Below are positions 27,201 to 39,900 of a stretch of DNA of 64,000 nucleotides, piece after piece; position 1 is the stretch's first letter, and every line of letters starts with the position of its first letter. The stretch covers positions 1,816,013 through 1,880,012 of the forward strand of contig CM065694.1 of the NCBI GenBank assembly GCA_017654935.2, given 5' to 3'. The position numbers and the translations under genes are program-made. Below the pieces are notes generated by a model. The model saw only the letters and a list, made by a program, of their open reading frames with translations, was not told where the DNA came from and did no database searches. Source of the stretch: Phymorhynchus buccinoides. Taxonomy: Eukaryota; Mollusca; Gastropoda; Neogastropoda; Raphitomidae.

Positions 27201-30200
27201 TATGGATTATATAATCATTCCTGGATGATTTGAAGGTAAGAACGAAGCTTAGTTTCCCCGTTTTACCCCTATTTTGGTGTTATGCGGAACAGAATAGAAT
27301 GTAAACAAGTTTTTTTTTTACTCTGTAACCTTTGTTACTTTAAGAGAACGCCATACCTACATGTTAGCAGATATCGAATACATTTTACAATAACCAATTC
27401 GTTCCATGTTTGCTCTTTCTTTTGATACCAAACAATTGTTTGTGTTTGTTTAGCTATCGTAAATTTTTTTTTTAAAAGTACCAAAATACGCCGTCGGCAG
27501 GGAATAATTGTTGGGCGTTGCTATGCGTTACAGGGGAAGAGGAGCGTCGGCACAGCTACAGTCGGGATAGTATTAATGACATGGGTGTTCAACCATTGTG
27601 GTGCCAAGAGGCGACAGTTAGTTAGTCTATTATAGTCCCGTCAACAGCTATGGTTATCTTAGGACTGCCACCGCGCAAAGTTCGACCACGTATAGCAAAA
27701 CACAAATCCATGAATCTTAACAACGTACAAAACCTGAAAACATACAAAAAGAGGTGACAGTGGCAATGAAAGGGTTAACAGCCTTGCTTATAGAACTGCA
27801 CATGTAGTGTTCAAAAGATCCTCTAGATTTCAAACATGGGATAGTAACTACACAGGTCTAAAAGTTTTTAATGATTTAAACAAGATCAAAACTACCCTAT
27901 TTTAAGGACTATAATGAGATGCTGTTTTCCACAGATTCAGACCCCTGCAACTTATACTATGACTAATAATAGTCAGAAAATATGAAGACAAAATTCACAA
28001 AATTTGGGGTTTGCGCCTTATAATATGATGCGCCTTATAGTCCGTAAAACTCGGTAGTCTGAGCATGTGCATTTTAATTGAACACGAATAAAAACTACCA
28101 GATGCCACTCACAAAGCAGACCTGCTTACCCCCTACAGAAGTCATGAGTAGTCTGGGAAATGAGTAGCTTTGGTGCAAAATGTGTAGTTTTATTCATTAA
28201 ACCATCAAACAATGTTCACTGAAAATGAGTAGTAATCAAGAATTAAAGAGACTTATTTTCAATTTTGAAGAGCAGTAGAGATCCAAACTGAGTAGAATAC
28301 TACTTGAAAAGATTAGAGTAAACATGTCTGACAAAGCTCTTTCCAAGCACGCAGTGACTTACTTCTCTTGGCTGAAGGGATACTGGGCGCCGTCTGGCCG
28401 GCCAGGGAAGGACCCTGGAGCCCCACCGGTGGGAAAACCCTCGGCAGCAGAGCGGCGGAATGCGTTGGGACCCGCTTCACTGCCAGGACCGTTGGGGAAC
28501 GGGGGCACAGCGGCGTTGGGGTTGGACGCGGAGGAAGGGCGACTCCCATACCCGCTACCCGAAGTGGTGGGGGGCCCCGGGGAAGGGAATCCACCCGGGG
28601 TGGGGCTAGGGGCGGGCTTGGACTGGAAGGTGGCGGGGCTGGACACTTTGCCCGGTTCGTCAGCGAAAGGGTCCTGAACGCTGACGCTGTCTGCTGTGGG
28701 CGGGCGGGAGTTGGGGGTGCTGCTGGGCGGGAGAGACGGGCTGTTGGTGGTGGAGGTGGCCGCGGTGGTGGTGGAGGAGGCGTTACTGCCAGGAAGCGGG
28801 CTGGGCGAGGAGCTGGCCGCGTTGCTGTTGCCGCTCATGGGTGGGCCGGGGCTAGGCCCCATGCTGTTGCTGCTGCCGCCGCCCATCATAGCGTGGGCTC
28901 CGTAGCTGTTGGAGCCCATGTGCATGCCCCCGGGACCCATCATACCGGAAGGGCCCATCATGGAAGGGCCCGAGTTCATCATAGCACCCTGAGGTCCCAT
29001 CCCGCCGCCCATCATCCCCTGCCCCGAAGATCCCATCATCATGGGCGCGTGGCCCATCTGGTGGTGGTGGGGCGGCCCTCCCATCATGTTGGGGTGGCCC
29101 ATCATGTTGTTGGCCATCATCATCCCCGGGGGAGGGGGCCCCTGACCCATCATCTGGGGACTGCCCTCCCCGCCCTGCATGAAGGGTGGGGGCATGCCCG
29201 CACCGCCTCCTGGGTATCCCCCCTCCATCATCTGGCTGTTGGGGGGGGGCTGCTGGAAGGCGTCCTGGGAGCTCTGCGAACCTGGCAAAGAGGAGAAGCC
29301 TTTGGTCAACGCACAGCCAAGGGCTTACCTTCCTCTGAACACAAATTCGATCATCTCAAGAACCTGGCAAAGAGGAGAAGCCTTGGGTCAACGCACAGCC
29401 CAGGGCTTACCTTCCTCTGAACACAAATTCGATCATCTCAAGAACCTGGCAAAGAGGAGAAGCCTTTGGTCAACGCACAGCCAAGGGCTTACCTTCCTCT
29501 GAACACAAATTCGATCATCTCAAGAACCTGGCAAAGAGGAGAAGCCTTGGGTCAACGCACAGCCCAGGGCTTACCTTCCTCTGAACACAAATTCGATCAT
29601 CTCAAGAACCTGGCAAAGAGGAGAAGCCTTGGGTCAACGCACAGCCCAGGGCTTACCTTCCTCTGAACACAAATTCTATCATCTCAAGAACCTGGCAAAG
29701 AGGAGAAGCCTTTGGTCAACGCACAGCCAAGGGCTTACCTTCCTCTGAACACAAATTCGATCATCTCAAGTACCTGGCAAAGAGGAGAAGCCTTTGGTCA
29801 ACGCACAGCCAAGGGCTTACCTTCCTCTGAACACAAATTCGATCATCTCAAGTACCTGGCAAAGAGGAGAAGCCTTTGGTCAACGCACAGCCAAGGGTTT
29901 ACCTTCCTCTGAACACAAATTCGATCATCTCAAGAACCTGGCAAAGAGGAGAGGCCTTGGGTCAATGCACAGCCCAGGGCTTACCTTCCTCTGAACACAA
30001 ATTCTATCATCTCAAGAACCTGGCAAAGAGGAGAGGCCTTGGGTCAATGCACAGCCCAGGGCTTACCTTCCTCTGAACACAAATTCTATCATCTCAAGAA
30101 CCTGGCAAAGAGGAGAGGCCTTGGGTCAACGCACAGCCCACGGTTTACCTTCCTCTGAACACAAATTCGATCATCTCAAGAACCTGGCAAAGAGGAGAGG

Positions 30201-33200
30201 CCTTGGGTCAATGCACAGCCCAGGGCTTACCTTCCTCTAAATACAAATGTCAAATTCTATCATCTCAAGTACCTGGGTAAGGGCCTCACCTTTGGTCAAC
30301 GCACAGCCCAGGGTTTACCTTTGTCTGAACACAAATATTAAATTATATCATCTCAAGTATGAGCCTTACCTTTAAGTTTAGTAATAGCACTCCCCATGGG
30401 GATACCGGGTGTCTTTCGTAAAAATAGTTCCCTCACCTTCTGGAAGTTGTGCTTGTAACTTCCTCTAATCTGCCACTCTCTTTGACTCTGCCTTTTTCCT
30501 TTGCTTTCTGTCATCTACTATCTTTCTGACTTACTTGGCCCATTCTCCTGCCTTTAAAAAAAAAAATCTTCCAAATAGTTTTTCCCTTGAGCTCCTCCGA
30601 AATCGGAATGTATCGGCTGTACGCAGCGGGGAGACCAGTGAAAACTGAACACATGTACCTTACCCATTATGGGCCATATGGCCTGGGAAAACAAAAGAAG
30701 AAGTAATAGCACAGCCCTGTGTTTATCTTGCTCGGATAAAAACCATCAAATTCTATCATTACAAGCATGAAACTTATATTTGGTACCGTACTAGCACAGA
30801 TGTTTTCCTTCATCGGAACACAAATATCAACTTCTATTACAAATATGAATCACTATCTCAAATACTAACAAACTCTTATCTCTCGTTAGAAGGGCCTGCT
30901 ATTTTATTCATCAGAAGCAATGAAGCACATATATACATAACAGCACATAACTTTAAATAGTGTGTAATGTTTGCTTGTTTGTTTTTCTAAGAGAAAATGT
31001 AATTCATTTGCAGGCTAGTTGTGTTACAAGTAAGCTCACTTGTGTCAAATAATATGCCAAACTTTTAGTCCAACCCAAGTGCCTACAAATATTATATTCA
31101 TTCAAACCAACAACAGGAGTGAAAGGAGATGTGAATGTGATTGGTTAAATGGTACCTTGCATATCATTTTCTTAGCCCTCTTGCATTCATTCCGCCCCAA
31201 ACTGCCCAGCCGGAAGTTACCTCTGTGTATTCATTCCGCCCCAAACTGCCCAGCCGGAAGTTACCTCTGTGCATTCATTCCGCCCCAAACTGCCCAGCCG
31301 GAAGTTACCTCTGTGCATTCATTCCGCCCCAAACTGCCCAGCCGGAAGTTACCTCTGTGCATTCATTCCGCCCCAAACTGCCCAGCCGGAAGTTACCTCT
31401 GTGTTACCTCTGTGCATTCATTCCGCCCCAAACTGCCCAGCCGGAAGTTACCTCTGTGTATTCATTCCGCCCCAAACTGCCCAGCCGGAAGTTACCTCTG
31501 TGTATTCATTCCGCCCCAAACTGCCCAGCCGGAAGTTACCTCTGTGTATTCATTCCGCCCCAAACTGCCCAGCCGGAAGTTACCTCTGTGTATTCATTCC
31601 GCCCCAAACTGCCCAGCCGGAAGTTACCTCTGTGTATTCATTCCGCCCCAAACTGCCCAGCCGGAAGTTACCTCTGTGTATTCATTCCGCCCCAAACTGC
31701 CCAGCCGGAAGTTACCTCTGTGCATTCATTCCGCCCCAAACTGCCCAGCCGGAAGTTACCTCTGTGTATTCATTCCGCCCCAAACTGCCCAGCCGGAAGT
31801 TACCTCTGTGCATTCATTCCGCCCCAAACTGCCCAGCCGGAAGTTACCTCTGTGTATTCATTCCGCCCCAAACTGCCCAGCCGGAAGTTACCTCTGTGTA
31901 TTCATTCCGCCCCAAACTGCCCAGCCGGAAGTTACCTCTGTGTATTCATTCCGCCCCAAACAGCCCAGCCGGAAGTTACCTCTGTGTATTCAAGCCGCCC
32001 ACAGCTTGCCCCCACTCTGAGACCCCCTCTGATGGCATTTCCATCACGCACTAAGTTCTGGCTTGTTGTACACACACTGTGAAGGAGCTTCTCACTTGCA
32101 TGATGTGATTATGAATGCATGGTGCTCTGTGTGCTTCAAAAGACAGATTTTCCCGAAAATGTGTGAAAGAATCTGAACACTATAAGAAGTTTTGTCTTAA
32201 CAAAATGCGAATGCAAGAGGGTTAAATCATTGTGGATCGACTTACTTTAGGCCAAGCAAATTGTTAATCATGTTGGAAAAATAAGAGAAATTGAATTCAG
32301 CAACCAACAGCACTTAATCATTTTTTGTGCATTTATTCGTATTTTAAAGCTGTTATTGCACTTCAAATCAGATTGCAGAATCATTTGTAAGAAAAGAAAA
32401 AATCATAAATGAACCTAGGGGGGATAAAGACAGCATCATCAAATCTTGTAGGAAAATTTTTATTAATTAAGAACTTCAATCATAAGCACTTACCAGTTGA
32501 AATTCCAAATTGAATACGAAATCTAAATATTACAAAATGAACATCTTAAGTACTTCTGTAAAAAAGTTGTTTTTAAAATAATGCGGGTTAGAGTTAATAA
32601 GTTACTTTCCACCATAACATATTTTTAAAAACAACAAAAATCTGCTCTTTTATTTGCAAGGAATTAAATATTTCAACCCCCAAAATTCAAAGTTTAGAGC
32701 ACTGGTTTTATATATTCAGTGACTTCTTATCCTAATTTTGTTTTTGATGCCATTTAAATGTTTTAATTTACTCAGCCTCAAGTCCTTTTTTTGGTAAACA
32801 GTAAATTTAAACTTTTGTCCACAACTCAACATTTTCTGAACATCTTTGAAGGTTATGTTAGCAAACATTTGTAAAAATAGAAAAAAGAGTTAGGTGTTAA
32901 AATTTCCACACAAGATTTGGTCACATATAATGAGCAGTGCTGTCCTATTCTGTACAACAAAAAGTTTCGGAAGGGGAGAAACATAAAGTTGTTTTTTAAA
33001 GATGAATTTTACTGAAAAATAAAATGATTTCCTGCTCAACACAAAAAAAGAATAATTAAAAAAAAAGTTTATGAAACCTTTTCTAACGACTTCCCATTTG
33101 TACAATTCCTATGTTTTTAGAAAGCCTAATATATATTATTTTCTGAAGACTTTACAACCCCTACGCTTTAAGAAAGTCTTATCATTGCCTTTTCTGAAGA

Positions 33201-36200
33201 TTTCCCTACAATCCATGTGCTTGAAGAAAGTCTTATCATTACCTTTTCTGAAAATGTCCCTACAACCCCAGTGCTTGAAGAAAGCCCCCCCCCCCCCCCC
33301 CCCCCCCACATTTCTACAACCCCTGTGCTTGAAGAAAGTCTTATCATTACCTTTTCTGAAAATTTCCCTACAACCCCTGTGCTTGAAAAAAGTCTTATCA
33401 TTACCTTTTCTGAAAATTTCCCTACAACCCCAGTGCTTGAAGAAAGCCTCCCCCCCCATCATTTCTACAACCCCTGTGCTTGAAGAAAGTCTTATCATTA
33501 CCTTTTCTGAAAATTTCCCTACAACCCCTGTGCTTGAAAAAAGTCTCCCCCCCCCCCCCCCCCCATCATTTCTACAACCCCTGAGCTTGAAAAAAGTCTT
33601 ATCATTACCTTTTCTGAAAATTTCCCTACAACCCCTGTGCTTGAAAAAAGCACACACACACACCCCCCCTCATTTCTACAACCCCTAAGCTAGAAGCCCT
33701 TTCAAATGTTGCTAACAAACTTTCGCAGAACAGCCACAGCTTTCGGAAACAGCACTGCCCACCACGTCGAATTAGGAAAAAGACGGCATCACTTAAGAGC
33801 TACCAAACTTGGTTTGCCATACCTGTGGACGTCATCTTCTTTCCCCCTTTCTTCTGCTTGACCAAGTTCATACCTGGGGACGGAACGCGCTTCTTCTCTC
33901 GCTTCCTGGTGTCCCCGGAGGTCTCCATCTCGGCCAGGATGGGCCCCGGGTCCACCCCGCCCAGGTCGAACTTGCACTCGAAGCTGAACAGGTAGCGGAT
34001 GTAGTTCTTCTTCAGGGTGAAGGCCGCGCTGGCAGAGCAGCTGATGTTCACCACAGAGCAGATCTCCTTCCACCTCTTCGCCTTGTTCACCTGTTCGCCA
34101 ATCAAATCCAGTCATGTCAAGTGTCAAAATCAGAGCAGATCATCCACTGCTTCGCCTTGTTCACCTGTTCACCAACCAAATCCAGTCATGTCAAGTGTCA
34201 AAATCAGAGCAGATCTCCTGCCACCTCTTCGCCTTGTTCACCTGTTCACCAATCAAATCCAGTCATGTCAAGTGTCAAAATCAGAGCAGCATTCCTCGTC
34301 CTGTAATCGTGAGTGCGTCCTTAGACAGTCAATGCAGGTAGTAGTATGTACATTAGACAACTTCCTAAAAGATTGGCTGCTAAGTCTAATTTACATACTA
34401 CTACCCGTGTTGAATGACTAAGACGCACTAACGACTACAGGGCCTGGATCATATCATTGTTAGGTTTAAGGGCTTTGCCAAAACAATCCTCCAGGGAACT
34501 GTTGAGGGAGGGATGCGGAGATAGATTAAACAGTGGTCTGACATTACAAACCTTGCTGTATGGGCAGGGAAAACTTAAGCAGAAACCCAGGCTTTATATA
34601 ATAATAATAATAATAGTACATTTATATAGCGCTTTACCTCAGATGAGCCCAAAGCACTTTACAATCAATTATTCATCAACAGACAACAAAAACAGCATTC
34701 AAGAGTGACACTTACCAGCAACAGCGCATATACAAAGCAACTCTCTCTCTCTCCAACACACACACACGCACGCGCACACACACACAAGCTCACAACTTCA
34801 TCTTCTTGGCGTAAGCCTGGTCTAAACGGCCAAAGCGGATCTTGACACTATTAGAGACGTTTTTCTCCAGCTCTTGTTGGCTGCCGTAGAGCTTCGTTCT
34901 TATGGAAGTTGTTTTTTCCCTCGTTTGGCTCACAACTCTTCTGTGTGACGGCCCAGTGATATGTCACAGAATTAAGCAAGGACCAACAAAGAAGTAGTTA
35001 TTAATCTCTCCCCTCTCCCTTTTTTCAGCTAATGATACCTTTCTTGGAGAATACTGAAGTACAGTGGTGGAGGGGGGAGATTCTTTAAAAACAACAACAA
35101 AGCCATGGCACAAAACAAACAAGGGGAAGAACAGTGTGTGTGTGTGAAGAAACTTTTTGCCCATTGAAAATAATTTACTCAATCTCTCATGGTACCAGAA
35201 TTTCAAGGCCTGTGGAGCACTGACCTCGATAAAGCCGCCCTTTTCGCGCACGCAGTGGTAGAGCCTGTAGAGGTCGAGGGGTGCCTTGCTGATGTTGGGC
35301 ATGGTGGTGATGGGGGTGCCCTTCTCCTCCAGGAAGGCCAGCAGCTTGTCCAGGAAGGGCTTGCGGTCCACCTCCAGGCCCAGGTCGTACAGCTTGGTCA
35401 TGTCCGAGGCCTTCTGCGGGTTCCACCCAGCAAGGCAAGGTTAGCGGGGGGATGGGGAACAATAGGCAGGCCAACTGCGTAACCAGTGACAAGGTCTGAA
35501 TGCCAACAGGTAGCATTCTTCATGGTCAAATGCTAAAAGGTGATATGACTAAAGACAGTGATGCACCGAGGATCAAAAAGTGATAGGACAAGGTAAATCA
35601 ATAGGACAATGTCCTGGCTCTTGCAGAAATCAATAGGACAGTGTCCTGACTCTTGCACAAATCAATAGGACAGTGTCCTGACTCTTGAAGAAATCAATGA
35701 CAAAGCATGCCAGTGTTAAGATTTTTTTAAGACATTTGTCCTGACAGGGTACACAATAGGAGGACATTTTCCAATGTTCTAATAGTCAATGACCAGGGCC
35801 TCTGGACATCACTGTAAAAGAAAGAAGAAGGCTGCCATATCATTCTTCCAATTTAACAGCAAAAGGGTGCTTTTACAAAACAGAAATTAAGGCGGCTGAC
35901 ATTCGTTCAGGTTAAATATTAAAATATACTTCTTCTTCTCGAACATCTCAGACGGAATTAAAAGATACCATCACGAAATAAAGGTTGACAGAAGCTAACA
36001 TTTAATTTGATATGATTTGTCAAGGTTAAATACTAAAAGATCCAATCACAAAACAATTGAAGAAGACTGATATTTTAGGGGTAGGGACACTTGATCAAGA
36101 ATGATAGTGCAGTTTGGCATTTACTCCTCATTATGTTCCTAGTTTTGTCTGAATCTTTTGGTGGTTTGTTGTTGGTATTTGATATATATATTCAAGTCAC

Positions 36201-36875
36201 AGAGACCTATCTCTGTTGCCTTAGTGTGAGAATAGTGTGGGAAAAGAAGGCAGGTAAACTGCGCTTTCAGAGGTTCGTAAATGTGAAAAGTGTGTGACTG
36301 TCAGACAAAACCAGTAGAACAAATGTGCAGCATTCTTATCTTAGGTCAGGGTCTTTCTTGCGTTTGCAAAGTGTAATACAATCATTGTTTGTCAATACAC
36401 TAAAAATCGCTTAACCCCTTGACTGCCACCAACATATTACATACTGACCTGATGACATCACTGATGATGTCATCCGATGAAGAGGAATAACCCTGATATG
36501 CTGGCTTTTGCTCTTGCACAGTCAAGAGGTCCATTTCCCCAGACTATTTTTCCAGATTGGCTCTATCACTAGTATCAGTTTTCTTTTTCATGGCACGATT
36601 TGCCCAATGATTGTTTCTTTGATTTTCTCTGGCAGTCAAGGTGTTAAGTCAAAATTGAAGGGACTGCCAATATTTCGAGTTAAAAAGACTTTTTAACATT
36701 ATACTGGGACCCAAGAATTATTTTAAGTTAGAGAGAGAGACGCATCAGAAACATTTTTTATTGACAGTGGCCTAATTAAGCCTTCATGTCAAGAAGGTAC
36801 ACAGTACTTTGAAACAGCGCCGATTTTAAGCAAACATTAAATACTAATAAATACCATAGAAACCAAAGCTATTGC

Positions 36876-36970
<95 letters not shown>

Positions 36971-39900
36971 TGTATGTGTGTGGTGAGTGGTCCTTTCAAG
37001 TTGTTGAATAGTTTTCATTTCACAAATCCAATCAACTAGCTTACAGTGCTATTCTGTCATCTACGAATTGCAGTGCACTCAATAGGAATTGTTCGGAAAT
37101 AATTAACCTCTTCACTGCCCCGTCACGGATATTTCCGTCAACTTCCGGTAACCTATAAACTGCCCTGTCACGGAAATATCCGTCATAGGGTTATTCTAAG
37201 AGTTTCCAGTTTTCTATCCATAAGCTTTTCGCAGTATGTTCGAATGCATGTGAGAGTGCTCTCAAAGGATAGTATATTCAATCCCCGTTCACAAAAGCAT
37301 AGGTTATATGCACTTTTATTCAGAAAGTTTTGCGATAGATTCAGCAACCTAAAACGGCTTGGCAAATAGTTGCCCCGGAACCAGAACTGGGCTCGGCAGT
37401 GAAGGGGTTAAGGGGAGTAATTTCATGGTGTGTGGGAGTGATCTTGCCTAATTAAATCGGTCAAACAGGGGAAGTCACTCTACCATCAGCTCTCATAGCC
37501 TATCGACTCGTGTGTTTGAGCAGACACACAGCACTTAGAACACTGTGCGTCATTCTAAAAAAATGTCATTTATATTTTTACATCACATTTTGCAAGTTTT
37601 ATCAGTTTGTGACCACTGGCCAGCCCTAATTTTTCTATAAAAAAATGCTTGCAAATTGCTGACTCGCATCCTGCGGTTTCAAGCTTCTACGCCATTGTTG
37701 AATAGTTGCTATGGCATTTGACCGAGTAATGGAGGTAAACAATTCTAATTTTCACGAAGTACCCTCCCCTATTTTCCCCCCGAAAATCGTCTATTTGAGT
37801 GAATGCATTTCATTTTTAAATAGATTGGGCATAGACTAGTATCAAGTACTAAATAGTCATACACACTGAGATAACGTATACATTTCTTTAAAAGAAATGC
37901 TTCAAAAAGCATTATCATTTACCATTTAAAAACAAATATGATCAGGTCTTTATTAGTAATATGCCTAAAAATCATGTGTTGGCATTGTAATCATTATTTT
38001 GTGCCCGTGAAAATAATAGTAACAAAGGGCCGGTGAATGGTCGATGTTTTTACTGCATACAGAAATAATAGTAACAAAGGGGCGGTGAATGGTCGATGTT
38101 TTTACTGCATACAGAAATAATAGTAACAAAGGGGCGTTGAATGGTCGGTGTTTTTACTACATACAGAAATAAAATTATTCAGACATTTCAATTTAAAATA
38201 ATAAAAATTGAGTAAAAAACCCAACAACTAATAAATATGAGACAATTTTCTGTTTAAAAACAGAAAGAAGACTCAAACACTTGTCATAAATTGCATATAA
38301 AAATAAACAGAAGTTTTCATTTTCATAAAAGTTACCATATTTTTCAGACTATAAAAGCCACCCTTAGCTGGCCAAACGGTTGTTCGGCCAACAGCCCGAA
38401 TCGGTGTTCGGCCGAACCGGGTTTTCCCTTAATAGCCCCAGAACATGCTCGCCGAACAGCCGTTGGTTTGCTCGCCGAACAGCTGTTCGGCCCAAATCTC
38501 GTTCCCATGTCGTGTTCTGCGAACAAGTTTCTTGTTCGGCCGAACACGAGAACTCTTCATACTTGAAAGAAAAATAATTGTCGCTGATCTTTATTTTTAG
38601 ATCAGTGATCTATCCAAAACACGCCATTGTTTTTTCTTCCGATTTCTTTTTCTTTCTTGCCGTCAGATGTTAGCCTAGATCATCATGCAAAGATGTAGTT
38701 TTGTCACCCTCGTCATGTTTACGAACCTCAAAGTCTGCTACTTTCAGTTTTGTGAACAAGAGAGTTGGATCACTCGATCAGCACGAACACGAATACGGAA
38801 CAGACCCAAGGCCTGTTCATCGATCTGTCATCATCACATCATTTATGATATGAAGATAATTCAATGCTATTACTTCCCTTTTGAAAACAACAACAAACAA
38901 AACTGTTAGTTCTCGGTTATTTTCTTTCGATGCAGAAATTTAAGGGGGGGGGGGGATTAGGCTTAGGCCTAGCCTACATGTTTACTGAAGTAGGCTTTGG
39001 AGCCTCGCTATGAGGTTGGAGGTCAAAGGTACACTTCTGCACAGTTCGTTTCGGGTCAGATTAAGGAACAAACCCACTGTTCGGCGATCAATTGATTCGT
39101 TGTTTGTTGGGGTGAAAAGGAAAAGAACACTAATTGACTTTTCTCGTTTCGGCCGATCACGCGTTCGCCCAAAATGAATTCGGGCAGCTAAGGATGGCTT
39201 TAAGGCGATACTTTTTCCCAAGACTCAGACCCCTGCGCCTTATAATGTGACTGATAATATACCGGGTAGTAAGAAAATATAGTAACAAAATCTGAAATTT
39301 GGGTAACATTTGGGGGCTGCACCTTATACAAAGGTGCATGTTATAGTCCGAAACATACGGTACTTAAAGCCCACTTTCTTCCTCAAAACAGTCATTTGAT
39401 TGCTCAATGTAAAATACAGTTGTTGTGCGCTATCATCAAGATCCTTATATTTTGTTTTTTTCCCACTCAGTTCTTCAGCAATCATGCACAAACATTGAAT
39501 CTTTTTCTAAACTGATAACTGCCAGTCCTGTGAACCTGAATTTGCTGCTAAACTATGAATTTATAATCCTTATAGTACTGATTACTCAAGCAAAATACAA
39601 GTTCAGAAAAATCATGTAATTTTTTACATTTAAAAAACCCTCTTTCACAGAAAAATAGTTTGTTTTCACTAAAATGTCTTCAGCAAAAGCCTTAGCAAAG
39701 GTTTTATATCAAATATAATATGGTCATCAGTGGTTGCTTTTTTTTTTGTATAGCAAATTAGCATGATCAATGATAACTCAAATGCGAAAGTTATATATTT
39801 TCTATCAGTTCAGACACAATTCAAATACAAGTAAATACCAGTTTAGAAAAAAAACTAAAAAACTAAATGGCTAGCACATTTACTATAATTATAAATGATC

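Noticed and set aside
28368..29420. 350-codon plus-strand frame
   Set aside because: Antisense of ARID1 exon w8; its open state reflects GC-rich codon use.
31040..32082. Plus-strand repeat protein of about 300 residues
   Set aside because: Frames are open in all three phases across the 44-bp array, a sign of a non-coding minisatellite.
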